This document shows, piece by piece, positions 34,435-43,111 of a DNA stretch of 64,000 nucleotides. Where the stretch lies: positions 310,001-374,000 of the forward strand of contig MAAO01000002.1 in the NCBI GenBank assembly GCA_002163155.1. Reading direction: 5' to 3'. The stretch comes from Halobacteriovorax marinus. GTDB lineage: Bacteria > Bdellovibrionota > Bacteriovoracia > Bacteriovoracales > Bacteriovoracaceae. Below the pieces are notes generated by a model, which was not told where the DNA came from, ran no database searches, and worked only from the letters and a program-made list of their open reading frames with translations. A program made the position numbers and the translations under genes. How positions within the stretch are numbered: position 1 is the first letter of the stretch; each line of letters starts with the position of its first letter.

Positions 34435-35022
34435 ATGAAGAGCAGTATTTTAGTACTACTATTATCTTTAGTTTTTGTTTCATGTGAAACCATTGATGGG
34501 AGCCTAGAAACTTTTTCTGATATTAATTTAAAAGGAAAAAGAGGGAAGGTTACTACTCTTAACGAAGGTGTTTATTCCGCGAAAATTAAATTGAAATCTA
34601 AAAGAAAAATGAAACTCGTTATCGGTGATGATTCTTTTATCTTCGCCATTCCTAGGGGAACAAAATTTCCAACTGAGAACGGTGAAATTAAGTTATCAAG
34701 CGCTGATGTTAAACAAGCTTATGATGTATTTGGTTCCATCAAAACTGATGTAGAGCATGGTTCTGTTCGCCGAGACAGAGAGTCTTGTTCTTGGGATGAG
34801 CCCTATACTGTTTGTGAGAGAAACTCTGACGGTGAAGTGACTTGTAGAACTGAATACAGAACAAGGTATGGCTGGAAAGAAGTGAGATATCATATCGATA
34901 TAATTGATAAGAGATTAAGCGTTGAGCTACTAGCTCCCGGAAGCGATAGTATTGAAGGTAAATTCTATGGGCAAGAAAGATATGCCCATAAAGTTTACAA
35001 TTATGAAGGTCGTTGCTACTAA
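34435..35022 (+). CDS. Lipoprotein with Cys-rich motif, unknown function
   Basis: 195 residues. Lipobox signal MKSSILVLLLSLVFVSCETID (Cys at 17); AGGAG before the ATG at 34435 sets the start. A central motif ESCSWDEPYTVCERN...VTCRTEYRTRYGWKEVRYH has three cysteines and resembles small lipoproteins I associate with Bdellovibrionota, none characterised. The C-terminus ends in a further Cys (EGRCY). Its stop overlaps the convergent gene by four bases; its terminator hairpin lies inside that gene's coding end. Confidence 0.75.
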   Translation: MKSSILVLLLSLVFVSCETIDGSLETFSDINLKGKRGKVTTLNEGVYSAKIKLKSKRKMKLVIGDDSFIFAIPRGTKFPTENGEIKLSSADVKQAYDVFGSIKTDVEHGSVRRDRESCSWDEPYTVCERNSDGEVTCRTEYRTRYGWKEVRYHIDIIDKRLSVELLAPGSDSIEGKFYGQERYAHKVYNYEGRCY

Positions 35023-36482
35023 TTTTCTAAATATAGATGCCTAGTTTTAGCTAGGCATTTATTTACAAGTTTAATACCTCTTCTTCTATTTCTCTTCTTC
35101 TTTATCTTACAAACATTATACCTTTGTTTATATGTTCCATCTCTTTGAAGGTCAAAGCCCATGACATCTCCAAACTCTTTTTTAGTATGAAACTTAGCAC
35201 CTTTGTTTTTATTTCCAACAACGTAAGAGACAAACTCGACAGGTGAACCTTGGTAGTAGATAGATTCTGCCATACCATTTGGACTAACGGTTTCTCTTCC
35301 TAGAATTGGAGCAATAGGCCAGCTAATATCTCCATAAGCTAGGTAGATAACTTCAGAGCACGTTATCTTTTTAGAAGTGTCTGCATCAAAACCAAAGTCA
35401 TACTTCTTTCCTGCTTGTTCACTCATAATTCTATAAATTTTTAAAAGGTCCTTCTTACTTCTTTTAAGAATTCCTTTTACTCTTACGGAGGCAAAGAGGT
35501 CCATATTTATCCATTCATCAAACTTGGCAAAAGTGATTCCCCATCTTCGCATTTCAAAGATAGAATAACCTTCTTCAATTCTTTCTCTAAAGGAATCAAG
35601 CTCTTTTGCTTCCCAGATACCAAGTTCAATCAGTTGTTCCTTAGTTCCAAGCCATACAGCATTGTGTCCCCAAATTCCTGGTATTGTATAATCAGTGAGT
35701 TTAAAAGTTTTCTTTTCAAATATTACGTCTAATGGTGTGAGCGTAGAGTAGATCTTAGCTTGTGCTTTTAAATCATCTTTAAGTTGTCCGCCATCTCCCC
35801 ATTCAATAGGACCTGCCATAGATCCAAAGAGTTGGCTTAAGCTACTTCCTGTATTAGAAAGTGCACCTGTAAGATAGTCAAAAATATGTAGCTTTCTATT
35901 CGCAAACTCCTTTAAGTCTTCTTGGTTCTTAAACTTAGAGTAGATAACCGATTTCTCTCTATCTCTAGTTTGATCTTCATCCACACTTACGAGAAATTTT
36001 AATAAAGACTTTCTTGGTTTTGATCCAAGTACATCTTTAAAAAAATCATCAAATTGATCGTTCATAACTTTTGATTGATCTTTAAGAATAAGTCTTAGTG
36101 CCTTATTTTCAGTATAGGTATTATAAAGAGATTGAGTTCTTTCAATGAGAAACAGAGAGTTCAGCGAAGTGACTCCATCTATTGATGAATAAGATGAATT
36201 TAGTAAGTCTCTTTTATAGGTTTCACTAAGTAATATATAACTTCTGAAACTCTCTTTAATAAGCTCCATAAAAAGTCCGTTACCACTTTCTCTGGTGGCA
36301 ATGTACTCAAGCCCATAGGCTCCTAAGTTTAGGGTGTGCTGGTAAATGGCCCTATGTTTTTTAGCAAGTGACACATCGGAGGAGATAATGGTTTCAAGGT
36401 TTTCTTCAAATTTAGAAAACTCTGTTGAGAGAGCACTAAGAGAGATTAGAAAACTAAATGAGAGAATGATAATTCGTTTCAT
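35019..36482 (-). CDS. Secreted YiiX-like permuted papain-fold protein
   Basis: 487 residues with a Sec signal peptide (MKRIIILSFSFLISLSALS). The C-terminal half (about 255-440) has the NlpC/P60-related, circularly permuted papain order of YiiX/YaeF (PF05708-like): the catalytic His first in IPGIWGHNAVWLG, then YDFGFDADTSKKITCSEVIYLAYG with the candidate nucleophile Cys. Such enzymes cleave amide or ester bonds in lipids or peptidoglycan-linked molecules. The N-terminal 230 residues are helical and unassigned. The very C-terminus is basic (KIKKKRNRRRGIK). Confidence 0.82.
   Translation of the reverse strand: MKRIIILSFSFLISLSALSTEFSKFEENLETIISSDVSLAKKHRAIYQHTLNLGAYGLEYIATRESGNGLFMELIKESFRSYILLSETYKRDLLNSSYSSIDGVTSLNSLFLIERTQSLYNTYTENKALRLILKDQSKVMNDQFDDFFKDVLGSKPRKSLLKFLVSVDEDQTRDREKSVIYSKFKNQEDLKEFANRKLHIFDYLTGALSNTGSSLSQLFGSMAGPIEWGDGGQLKDDLKAQAKIYSTLTPLDVIFEKKTFKLTDYTIPGIWGHNAVWLGTKEQLIELGIWEAKELDSFRERIEEGYSIFEMRRWGITFAKFDEWINMDLFASVRVKGILKRSKKDLLKIYRIMSEQAGKKYDFGFDADTSKKITCSEVIYLAYGDISWPIAPILGRETVSPNGMAESIYYQGSPVEFVSYVVGNKNKGAKFHTKKEFGDVMGFDLQRDGTYKQRYNVCKIKKKRNRRRGIKLVNKCLAKTRHLYLEN
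35037..35064 (+). terminator. Terminator hairpin inside the convergent gene end
   Basis: ATGCCTAG / CTAGGCAT with a six-base loop, then TTATTT. It serves the lipoprotein transcript while coding for the last residues of the minus-strand gene. Confidence 0.75.
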
Positions 36483-36557
36483 AAGATAAGCCCCATATTA
36501 AATATATTGGGATTAGATATCCTAGTTTGTGACGCATGGCAACATGTCGTGAAAATA

Positions 36558-36905
36558 TTACTTATTGATTGGTAGGGCCCAGTCTGGGTCTAACGAGCTG
36601 GATTCATTGAGCTTCCAGTGCTTGAGTACGTGTTCTACGATGCCGAAATCATCAAGAATTTCTTCTAATTCTTCGGGAATCTCAGACTCGTCTGAAGAGA
36701 GAAGTATCCCGGTTGTATAGTGCTCTAGGGTTTCATTATTCTTGGATGATTGAACGATAATTGAGTAGATAGCGACTATGCCGTCTTTAATATCTTCTAA
36801 ATCTTGTAGTGAGAAGGAGTTTAAAGGGTTGTGTGCCTTGTAAACTTTGTCCCGTTCTATAGTGATCTTGAATTCAATTCCTTCAATATTGGCAGAAAAT
36901 TTCAT
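36558..36905 (-). CDS. Small acidic protein of unknown function
   Basis: 115 residues, soluble, strongly acidic in its C-terminal half (SSDESEIPEELEEILDDFG). No signal peptide, Cys pair or catalytic motif. Upstream, AAGGGG is 13 bases from the ATG (too far for a good site) while TAAATA lies six bases before it, so it may be leaderless. Divergent from rarD. No family recognised. Confidence 0.65.
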   Translation of the reverse strand: MKFSANIEGIEFKITIERDKVYKAHNPLNSFSLQDLEDIKDGIVAIYSIIVQSSKNNETLEHYTTGILLSSDESEIPEELEEILDDFGIVEHVLKHWKLNESSSLDPDWALPINK

Positions 36906-36988
36906 GAATATTATTTACCCCTTAAGTTAAAGTAACATAAATCATAATATTTGTTAACCTTATTTAACTAGTCCAGAAAGCTAAGTCT

Positions 36989-36997
36989 TGTTATAAA
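36989..36997 (+). promoter_or_regulatory. Extended -10 (TGtTATAAA) of rarD
   Basis: TG-T-TATAAA ends six bases before the rarD ATG (37004). No Shine-Dalgarno is present. The predicted transcript begins at the start codon. Confidence 0.5.
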
Positions 36998-37003
36998 TAA
37001 GTT

Positions 37004-37888
37004 ATGGAAAGTGGTTTTCTCTCGGGCATATTTGCTTTTATATTTTGGGGTTTTGTAACAATTTATTGGAAAGAGCTTCCAATGTTCGATGCCTATGAAT
37101 TGTTAGGTCATCGAATCATTTGGGGAATTGGAACAATATTTTGTTTCTTCCTGTTTACCAGGCCCATAGAAAAAATAAAATCCTGTTTGGATTCGAAAAC
37201 GAAACGAATTGGCATTTGTCTCTCAGCGGCTCTAATCTTCTCAAATTGGTTTGTCTTTGTGTGGGCGATTGGACATGGTCACGTATTAGAAACAAGCATT
37301 GGCTACTTCTTAAATCCTCTTATTAGCGTTGCTCTTGGAGTGCTTGTCTTAGGTGAGAATTTAAGACTAAAACAAAAGGTTTCCGTTGGACTCGCTTTTT
37401 TTGGAATGATCATTCTCTTTTTAAGTGGTGTAGGAAATCCTTTTATCTCTCTATTCTTGGCCTTTAGTTTTGCCCTCTATGGACTTGTGAGAAAGAAATT
37501 AAATATTCCTGCAATTGAAGGCCTCTTTCTTGAAATGTTGATTTGTCTCATTCCCTTCTTAATATTTTTTGTACTTAGAGAAGAGTCTAAAAATATTTCG
37601 TTCTTTAAGGTGGATCTTTATGAACAAATTCTTGTGGTTTTTGCAGGGCTTGTGACTCTTACTCCATTGATTGCTTTTAATCATTCAGTAAAAAAAATAC
37701 CACTTTCAACAATTGGTCTATTGCAATATATTGCACCTAGTTTACAGTTCCTCTTAGCGGTTTTCGTCTATAAAGAAGACTTTACCAATGTACATGTTTT
37801 TTCTTTCATTTTTATCTGGTCTGCTCTGCTTCTTTTTAGTTATGATTTAATATCTTTAACAAAAATACAAAGAGTGGCCAATGACTAA
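37004..37888 (+). CDS. rarD: RarD-type EamA permease
   Basis: 294 residues, ten predicted transmembrane helices in two EamA repeats. The N-terminus (GFLSGIFAFIFWGFVTIYWKELPMFDAYELLGHRIIWG) is diagnostic for RarD; HGHVLETSIGYFLNPLISVALGVLVLGE and TIGLLQYIAPSLQFLLAVFVYKE follow. Members are drug/metabolite-transporter-superfamily permeases of unknown natural substrate. It overlaps the next gene by eight bases, so the two are coupled. Confidence 0.93.
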   Translation: MESGFLSGIFAFIFWGFVTIYWKELPMFDAYELLGHRIIWGIGTIFCFFLFTRPIEKIKSCLDSKTKRIGICLSAALIFSNWFVFVWAIGHGHVLETSIGYFLNPLISVALGVLVLGENLRLKQKVSVGLAFFGMIILFLSGVGNPFISLFLAFSFALYGLVRKKLNIPAIEGLFLEMLICLIPFLIFFVLREESKNISFFKVDLYEQILVVFAGLVTLTPLIAFNHSVKKIPLSTIGLLQYIAPSLQFLLAVFVYKEDFTNVHVFSFIFIWSALLLFSYDLISLTKIQRVAND

Positions 37889-38708
37889 AGTATTCGTAAT
37901 TTTTAGTTTTATTAATGACGAGTTACACCTGCTTACTAGAGAGGGGAAGCTTGGTCATGAACTCGTTTATGAATATGAATTAGACTCAACACCAATGTCA
38001 AAACGCAAGTCTCTGAGCGCTTTCTATGCAGTTGTAGATGATTACACTGTTGCTCATTATAATTTTTCACCTATTCTTTCTGTAGATAAATTTGTTGAAA
38101 ATCAAGGGGCCCTTGTCTGTGAAGCATTAGGGGAGTTATGGCCTTTATTTAAAAAGAGTTGTTATAAGCTTCCAAGTGTATTCCTCAAAAGTACTTTTAA
38201 TTTCGATCAGGCAACATTTTATGGGGGAAGTTTTAATCCTTGGCATGAGGGACACGATGAATGTTTAAGAAGAAGTAAGGGAGAGAATATTATAATTGTT
38301 CCCGATCGTAATCCTTGGAAAGAAGAGCAGGGGCATGCATGTTACTTTGAATCCTTAAAAGAATTATTGAATAGATTTAAAGATACTGATTATAATATAT
38401 TCCCCGGTTTCTATGGGCTAGAGCATGCTAATCCAACAGTTTCTTGGATTGATAGGACTGTCTTTAAGGAAAAGTCTCTCCTCATGGGAGATGATAATTT
38501 TTGCCATATCTTTAAATGGAAAGATTCTTCAAGCCTATTTGGAATGATAAACTCCATCGAAGTTCTCTTTCGTTCTCATGATTTGGAAGAGATTCAGCGG
38601 GTGAAGTCTCAAATTCTAAAAGTAAAAGACAATCTCACAATAGATCTTCTTGGCAGTCATCCTTACATGGACTTAAGTTCCACTAAAGTTAGAGAATCCA
38701 AAAAATAA
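37881..38708 (+). CDS. NadD-like nucleotidyltransferase with N-terminal extension
   Basis: 275 residues. The C-terminal 165 carry the nucleotidyltransferase fold of NadD: FYGGSFNPWHEGHDECLRR (HxGH as HEGH), a VPDRNPWK loop, GDDNF and SSTKVRESK near the end, which matches the ISST-x-(I/V)R signature. The N-terminal 110 residues (sensing-like, beta-rich) are not part of ordinary NadD. It may be nicotinate-mononucleotide adenylyltransferase or a divergent cytidylyl/adenylyl transferase. The overlap with rarD suggests a functional or regulatory link that is not obvious from known biology. Confidence 0.78.
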   Translation: MTKVFVIFSFINDELHLLTREGKLGHELVYEYELDSTPMSKRKSLSAFYAVVDDYTVAHYNFSPILSVDKFVENQGALVCEALGELWPLFKKSCYKLPSVFLKSTFNFDQATFYGGSFNPWHEGHDECLRRSKGENIIIVPDRNPWKEEQGHACYFESLKELLNRFKDTDYNIFPGFYGLEHANPTVSWIDRTVFKEKSLLMGDDNFCHIFKWKDSSSLFGMINSIEVLFRSHDLEEIQRVKSQILKVKDNLTIDLLGSHPYMDLSSTKVRESKK

Positions 38709-38713
38709 TCTTA

Positions 38714-38722
38714 TGTTATAAT
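38714..38722 (+). promoter_or_regulatory. Extended -10 (TGtTATAAT) of the hexapeptide-repeat gene
   Basis: A consensus TATAAT with TG-T in front ends six bases before the ATG at 38729. No Shine-Dalgarno is present, so a leaderless transcript is predicted. Same geometry as rarD. Confidence 0.6.
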
Positions 38723-38728
38723 CAGTTC

Positions 38729-39547
38729 ATGAGTAGAAATAAAAATAAAATCCAAGAAGATTTACCTCACTTACGTGATGACCTGGCACCTTCTAGACCT
38801 AAGAGTCGTAGATTTAATGTCCACACTACAACTTCCGATCTAAAGGGAATTGCCGGTGTCGTTGAAAGTTTACTGCGTAGTTTTAAGAGTGTTGCTTTTG
38901 CTCTGGCCATGCTTCCTATCGCTATAACTTATGCCGTATCAATTGGACTTGCACTGACCCCAGGATTCTATCTTGTAAAATTTTGTTTTGAATTTAGTCA
39001 AGGTTTTGGAGGTATTGGACATGGTTTTATCACTTGTCTAAGTTTAGCCGCAGCGTACTTAATTTATGGAATCAGTTTAATTTTTATTGTTCCCTTCTTT
39101 AATAAAATTATGTTTCTAAAACTTAAGCCTTGGCGTGGAGGATGGTACTCATTACAATCTCTCCCTTGGTATTATCATAACGCCCTTGTGCAATTGGTTC
39201 GATATACTTTCTTAGACTTGGCCACTCCTTCTCCTTTGAATGTTCTCTTTTATAAAATGATGGGGATGAAAGTAGGGAAAGGTGTCATGATTAATACTAC
39301 GAATATATCTGACCCCTGTTTAATTACTCTTGAAGATAATGTCACCATAGGTGGCTCAGCCACTATTTTTGCTCACTACGCACAGGGTGGTTTCTTAGTA
39401 GTTGAACCCGTCATAATTAGAAAGGGTGCAACAGTGGGGCTTAAGGCCTCGATTATGGGAGATGTGATAGTGGGGGAAAAAGTGACTGTGAAGCCTCATT
39501 CTATCTTACTTCCAAAAACTAGACTGATGAAAGGCGATAAACAGTAA
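38729..39547 (+). CDS. Membrane-anchored left-handed beta-helix (hexapeptide) acyltransferase-like protein
   Basis: 272 residues. A polar N-terminus of about 50, two or three transmembrane helices (about 50-130), then a LbH hexapeptide domain (from about 180): ITLEDNVTIGGSATIFAH, VIIRKGATVGLKASIMGDVIVGEKVTVKPHSIL. The layout resembles the C-terminal modules of Pls/Dpr-type NRPS-linked acyltransferases and serine-acetyltransferase-like proteins. Acceptor and donor unknown; probably modifies a membrane lipid or surface polymer. Confidence 0.8.
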   Translation: MSRNKNKIQEDLPHLRDDLAPSRPKSRRFNVHTTTSDLKGIAGVVESLLRSFKSVAFALAMLPIAITYAVSIGLALTPGFYLVKFCFEFSQGFGGIGHGFITCLSLAAAYLIYGISLIFIVPFFNKIMFLKLKPWRGGWYSLQSLPWYYHNALVQLVRYTFLDLATPSPLNVLFYKMMGMKVGKGVMINTTNISDPCLITLEDNVTIGGSATIFAHYAQGGFLVVEPVIIRKGATVGLKASIMGDVIVGEKVTVKPHSILLPKTRLMKGDKQ

Positions 39548-39735
39548 TTCTTACTATAATTCTTCTTAAGTTCGTTTTCCAATGTAACAATATTTCCTAA
39601 GACTCCTCTATAATCAGAAGCTTACTTCCTTATTCTTTAGGGGTGTTGCCTCTGATTGTTAAAAAAAAATAAGTTCATTTCGAAATTTCCTCATACTTTT
39701 CATTCATACTTTCTTAAAGAAGAAAAAAGGAAAGG

Positions 39736-41868
39736 TTGATGATGAATTTTAAGTTACGTACCAAACTCTATTTCTCACATTTAATCGTTCTAATCTTACC
39801 TTTGATTATTATCGGTTTTCTATTTGTTAAAAATACTGAGGATAATAATAAACTGATCAGAGATGCTGATCAACTTTCCACAAATGCAAATTTAGCAGTT
39901 CTCGTGCAAAGAGTTAACGACTTTAATAAATCAAATATAAGAGATTTTAATTTCTTTACAAGTATTCCTGCTGTTCAGGGGCTTGTACGTGCGAGAGAAG
40001 GTAATGGAATAGATGTTGTCACAGGCTCTACTGTTAATCAGTGGCAGTCTCGCTTTACTCAAGCGGCAGAGAGTATTTTAAAGCAGAAACAATATATTCA
40101 AGAAATCATATATCTTGATGAAGATAATAGTGAAATTTTGAAAGTGGTTCAAACTAAAGAAGGGCCAGAGACCATTGACTTTGATGAATTACTTGAAGAA
40201 AGGGAAGATAAATATCTCACTTTTGTGAAAAATAATCCAACCTCAAAAAATCACACAACCGATATTATACTTTTAAGAGAGGAAGGTACTCTCGTCAAAG
40301 GAAATATTCCCGTTTATAAAATTGCAAAAAATATTTTCAATGGAGATGGAAAGAGGGTGGGGATTATTTCCTTATCAGTATACTGTGAACACTTCTTAAA
40401 TTGGTTTAAAAGTACAAAAGAAGAACACTTCTATTTGATTAAATCTTCTGGTCATTTTGCTGTTCATCCTGATGCTAAGAAAAGGTGGGGAGATGAAATC
40501 GTAAGTAACAAAGATTTCAAGATCTCAAGTATTACAGATAAAAGTTTTTTGGATATCATAAGTAGTGAGCAAACAATGGTTGCTCCAAAAATAAAAAATA
40601 CTAATATCATAAAAGGAATTGTTCACTTTGATATTACTGACGAAAGTAAAGCGTGGTTGATTCTATCTGAAAAAAATAAAATTGAAGTTATAAGTGCTTT
40701 AAATATTTTTCTTATGGTCAGTGGAGCTTCTATTATATTGGCCTTTGTTCTCATTACTTTAATCACCAAAGCAATTATTGGACCCATCATTAATTTTATA
40801 GAACATTTAAATTCAACGTCAGGAAATACTAATACCGTCAGTAAAGATATTCTTAACGTTTCAGGAGAGTTGACAGATGTCTCAACTAGGCTAGCCACAG
40901 GAACCCAACAAACCATGGCCACCTTAGATGAAATCTCGGCCATCGTTGAAAGAAATAGTGAGAATGCTCATCTCTCAAGTGTAAGCACTATAGAATGTTC
41001 AAAAATTGCCTTAGAGGGTGAGCAGACAATGAAGAAGTTAAAGGAAACCATCGAAAATATTGCAAATGGAAATAACAATATTGTTAGGCAAGCTGAAGTT
41101 TCAAATATAGAGATGAGTGAGATCGAAAAAATCATTGAAGAAATTAATGTCAAAACTAAAGTCATAAATGACATTGTCTTTCAAACTAAACTTCTCTCCT
41201 TTAACGCCTCGGTAGAGGCAGCTCGTGCAGGTAAAGAGGGAGCCGGGTTTGCTGTCGTGGCAGAAGAAATTGGAAACCTCGCAAAAATGAGTGGTAAGGC
41301 CTCTAATGAGATAGAGCAGATGCTTAGTACTAGTATTACCAAAGTGAGAAGTATCGTAAAAGATTCTATAGAGAGTACGGAGAAAATTGTTGTCAGTAAT
41401 AAAGAAAATATAGATTCTGGTCATAATGTTGTTTCAGACTGCACATTAGTATTTGAAAAACTAGTAAAGAGAATTGATGAAATTAAAATACAAATTTCAG
41501 AAGTCTCCTCGTCCGCAAAAGAACAAATTCAAGGTATTAATAATATAAATGAAGCTATGTCAGTAATTGATACTGCTTCCAACTCCGCAAACCTTTCCGC
41601 GACTGATGCCTCTGAATTATCAAATACATTGAATGACGAGATTCAGTCTCTAGAAAATGTTGTCATTGGTTTACAGACTCAAATCTTTGGTAACGTCAGA
41701 ACGATTGAAGCAAGTGTCAATAATCCTAAGAGTGAAGATGAACAATACGCCTCAGAATTAGATAATATAATTGATTTTGAAATATCTGAAGAAGATGAGA
41801 TTGCTACAGAAACTTTTAGCAATGAAGAACAAGAGCAAGAAGATGAAAAGAAAGCAGATAGTCTTTAA
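39736..41868 (+). CDS. Methyl-accepting chemotaxis protein
   Basis: 710 residues. TM1 near 14-31, a large periplasmic domain (about 35-320, dCache-like size), TM2 near 323-348, and a cytoplasmic signalling domain with the hairpin tip NDIVFQTKLLSFNASVEAARAGKEGAGFAVVAEEIGNLAKMSGKAS. No NWETF-type CheR tether; the C-terminal 60 residues are very acidic. AAAGG precedes tandem ATGs (39736 or 39739). The heme-protein gene starts 11 bases downstream with a strong GGAGG, so the two form an operon and probably a sensory pair. Confidence 0.93.
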   Translation: MMMNFKLRTKLYFSHLIVLILPLIIIGFLFVKNTEDNNKLIRDADQLSTNANLAVLVQRVNDFNKSNIRDFNFFTSIPAVQGLVRAREGNGIDVVTGSTVNQWQSRFTQAAESILKQKQYIQEIIYLDEDNSEILKVVQTKEGPETIDFDELLEEREDKYLTFVKNNPTSKNHTTDIILLREEGTLVKGNIPVYKIAKNIFNGDGKRVGIISLSVYCEHFLNWFKSTKEEHFYLIKSSGHFAVHPDAKKRWGDEIVSNKDFKISSITDKSFLDIISSEQTMVAPKIKNTNIIKGIVHFDITDESKAWLILSEKNKIEVISALNIFLMVSGASIILAFVLITLITKAIIGPIINFIEHLNSTSGNTNTVSKDILNVSGELTDVSTRLATGTQQTMATLDEISAIVERNSENAHLSSVSTIECSKIALEGEQTMKKLKETIENIANGNNNIVRQAEVSNIEMSEIEKIIEEINVKTKVINDIVFQTKLLSFNASVEAARAGKEGAGFAVVAEEIGNLAKMSGKASNEIEQMLSTSITKVRSIVKDSIESTEKIVVSNKENIDSGHNVVSDCTLVFEKLVKRIDEIKIQISEVSSSAKEQIQGINNINEAMSVIDTASNSANLSATDASELSNTLNDEIQSLENVVIGLQTQIFGNVRTIEASVNNPKSEDEQYASELDNIIDFEISEEDEIATETFSNEEQEQEDEKKADSL

Positions 41869-41879
41869 AAGGAGGATAT

Positions 41880-42659
41880 ATGAAAACTCGAATAGGAGTT
41901 CTCTCTCTAGGGATGTTAGTAACTCTTTTGCCCATGGAAATGGTTAGTGCTGATGATAATAAAACTCTGTCTTACCATTTGACCTCATACTTTAGGGCCT
42001 CTAGGGCGGTTGTGACGAAGAATAAAAGTTTAATTGTAACTCCCAAAGGGGTACTTAAGGGAATGACTCCAGCTGAATATGCTGAAAAATTTATTGGAAA
42101 AACAAATAAACGTTATAAGAGAGTAACCTCTGATAAATTTGATACTTCTGATCCTGTTAAAGCACATCTTGTAGAGTCAATTAGAATGACCATCGAAAAA
42201 GCTGTCAAAGGTCAGTTTGATGGAGACTTTCTCTACAGTCCCGATACTTATTTTAAGGAAGGGGCAAAGAAGTATGATGGAAAATTCTTACCCGCGAGAT
42301 TCGCTGTTGAAGTTATGAATACGTTCTCTGCTCGAAATAATGGAAAAATTGTTTTAAAGCTTACTGCTCCCAGTGCACTTCTAGTTAAAAAATCTAATGC
42401 TCCTGATGACTGGGAAAATCGTGTCATTGAAACCATTTTTAAGAGAGCTGATTACGAAAAGGGAACTCCTTTTTCAGAAGTTGTTCTAGTTAAAGGCAAG
42501 AAGGCCTTTCGACAAATTATTCCTGAGTACTACAACAAGAAATGTATGGGATGTCACGGAGGTGAAGCCAATCAGGATGGAATTAACATTCATCAAAAAG
42601 ATGTTGTTGGAACTAAGGGGCAACTTGGAGGCGCCATTTCTGTAATGATATTTGAGTAA
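41880..42659 (+). CDS. Periplasmic Tll0287-like (DUF3365) c-type heme protein
   Basis: 259 residues with a Sec signal peptide (cleavage near Ala25). The C-terminal half matches the DUF3365/Tll0287-like domain and ends with one heme-attachment site Cys222-Met-Gly-Cys-His226 (KKCMGCHGG) followed by GGAISVMIFE-like strands. Such domains bind c-type heme, resemble PAS/globin-like sensors and are often fused to kinases or chemoreceptors; here it is a separate protein coupled to the chemoreceptor gene. A redox or gas-sensing partner for that receptor is the likely role (inference). Confidence 0.85.
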   Translation: MKTRIGVLSLGMLVTLLPMEMVSADDNKTLSYHLTSYFRASRAVVTKNKSLIVTPKGVLKGMTPAEYAEKFIGKTNKRYKRVTSDKFDTSDPVKAHLVESIRMTIEKAVKGQFDGDFLYSPDTYFKEGAKKYDGKFLPARFAVEVMNTFSARNNGKIVLKLTAPSALLVKKSNAPDDWENRVIETIFKRADYEKGTPFSEVVLVKGKKAFRQIIPEYYNKKCMGCHGGEANQDGINIHQKDVVGTKGQLGGAISVMIFE

Positions 42660-42741
42660 AGTTATTCTAAATTTCCCATTGAGTTTGAAATAGGGATGTT
42701 TCATTCTCAATATATTTTTTTCAATTATATTTTTTTTCCTG

Positions 42742-42769
42742 TTGACAATAATTTTTAATAATGTAATTT
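42742..42769 (+). promoter_or_regulatory. Promoter of the peptide/ABC-exporter cluster
   Basis: Consensus -35 TTGACA (42742-42747), 16-base spacer, TAATTT (42764-42769). The start of transcription would fall near 42776, at the edge of the palindrome 42777-42794. Confidence 0.55.
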
Positions 42770-42776
42770 ATGTGCA

Positions 42777-42794
42777 TCACACTATTTTGTGTGA
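42777..42794 (+). promoter_or_regulatory. Operator-like palindrome at the cluster promoter
   Basis: TCACAC-TATTTT-GTGTGA, 6-bp arms around six bases, placed at about +1 to +19 of the promoter in front of the 48-residue peptide gene. That position suits a repressor. Confidence 0.5.
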
Positions 42795-42822
42795 AATTTT
42801 CCAAATAACTGGAGAGGTAAAC

Positions 42823-42969
42823 ATGATTATGACATTTAAGAAAATTCAAAAGAGTAATGTCTATATTGTGGATAACTCTGTGGTTTCTAAGCCGAAGAAC
42901 ATAGTGATGACTTTAATTACAAGTGATCTAGATATGGGATTTGGCACGATTATCAGAGCTCTGTCTTAA
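42823..42969 (+). CDS. 48-residue peptide
   Basis: Short gene with a very strong Shine-Dalgarno (GGAGAGG, 42811-42817) before the ATG at 42823; a second in-frame ATG is two codons on. The product has a basic N-terminal third (FKKIQKSNVYIVDNSVVSKPK) and a hydrophobic C-terminal part (NIVMTLITSDLDMGFGTIIRAL). No Cys and no double-glycine leader. It is the first gene after a good promoter and lies 143 bases before an 86-residue peptide and an ABC exporter. It may be a regulator, toxin-like peptide or exported peptide; none is proven. Confidence 0.6.
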   Translation: MIMTFKKIQKSNVYIVDNSVVSKPKNIVMTLITSDLDMGFGTIIRALS

Positions 42970-43049
42970 ATTAGATAACTCGAAAACCCAATTTTTTTAA
43001 ATTTACTAGCTAAACTCAAAAGAGTTTCGCAAATTTTTTGAATCTTTTT

Positions 43050-43079
43050 TCAAACTTGGCGCCAGTTTGATTGATTTTT
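43050..43079 (+). terminator. Terminator-like hairpin between the two peptide genes
   Basis: TCAAAC / GTTTGA arms enclose the self-complementary core TGGCGCCA (one extra T on the left), followed by TTGATTTTT. Partial termination here would set different levels of the first peptide and the exporter genes. Confidence 0.6.
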
Positions 43080-43111
43080 CAATAACTTACTATGGAATAT
43101 AGGAGAAATAT

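Noticed and set aside
39612-39670. AATCAGA/TCTGATT pairing before the chemoreceptor gene as a terminator or riboswitch
   Set aside because: Arms are only seven bp over a 31-base interior and the following tract is A rather than T.
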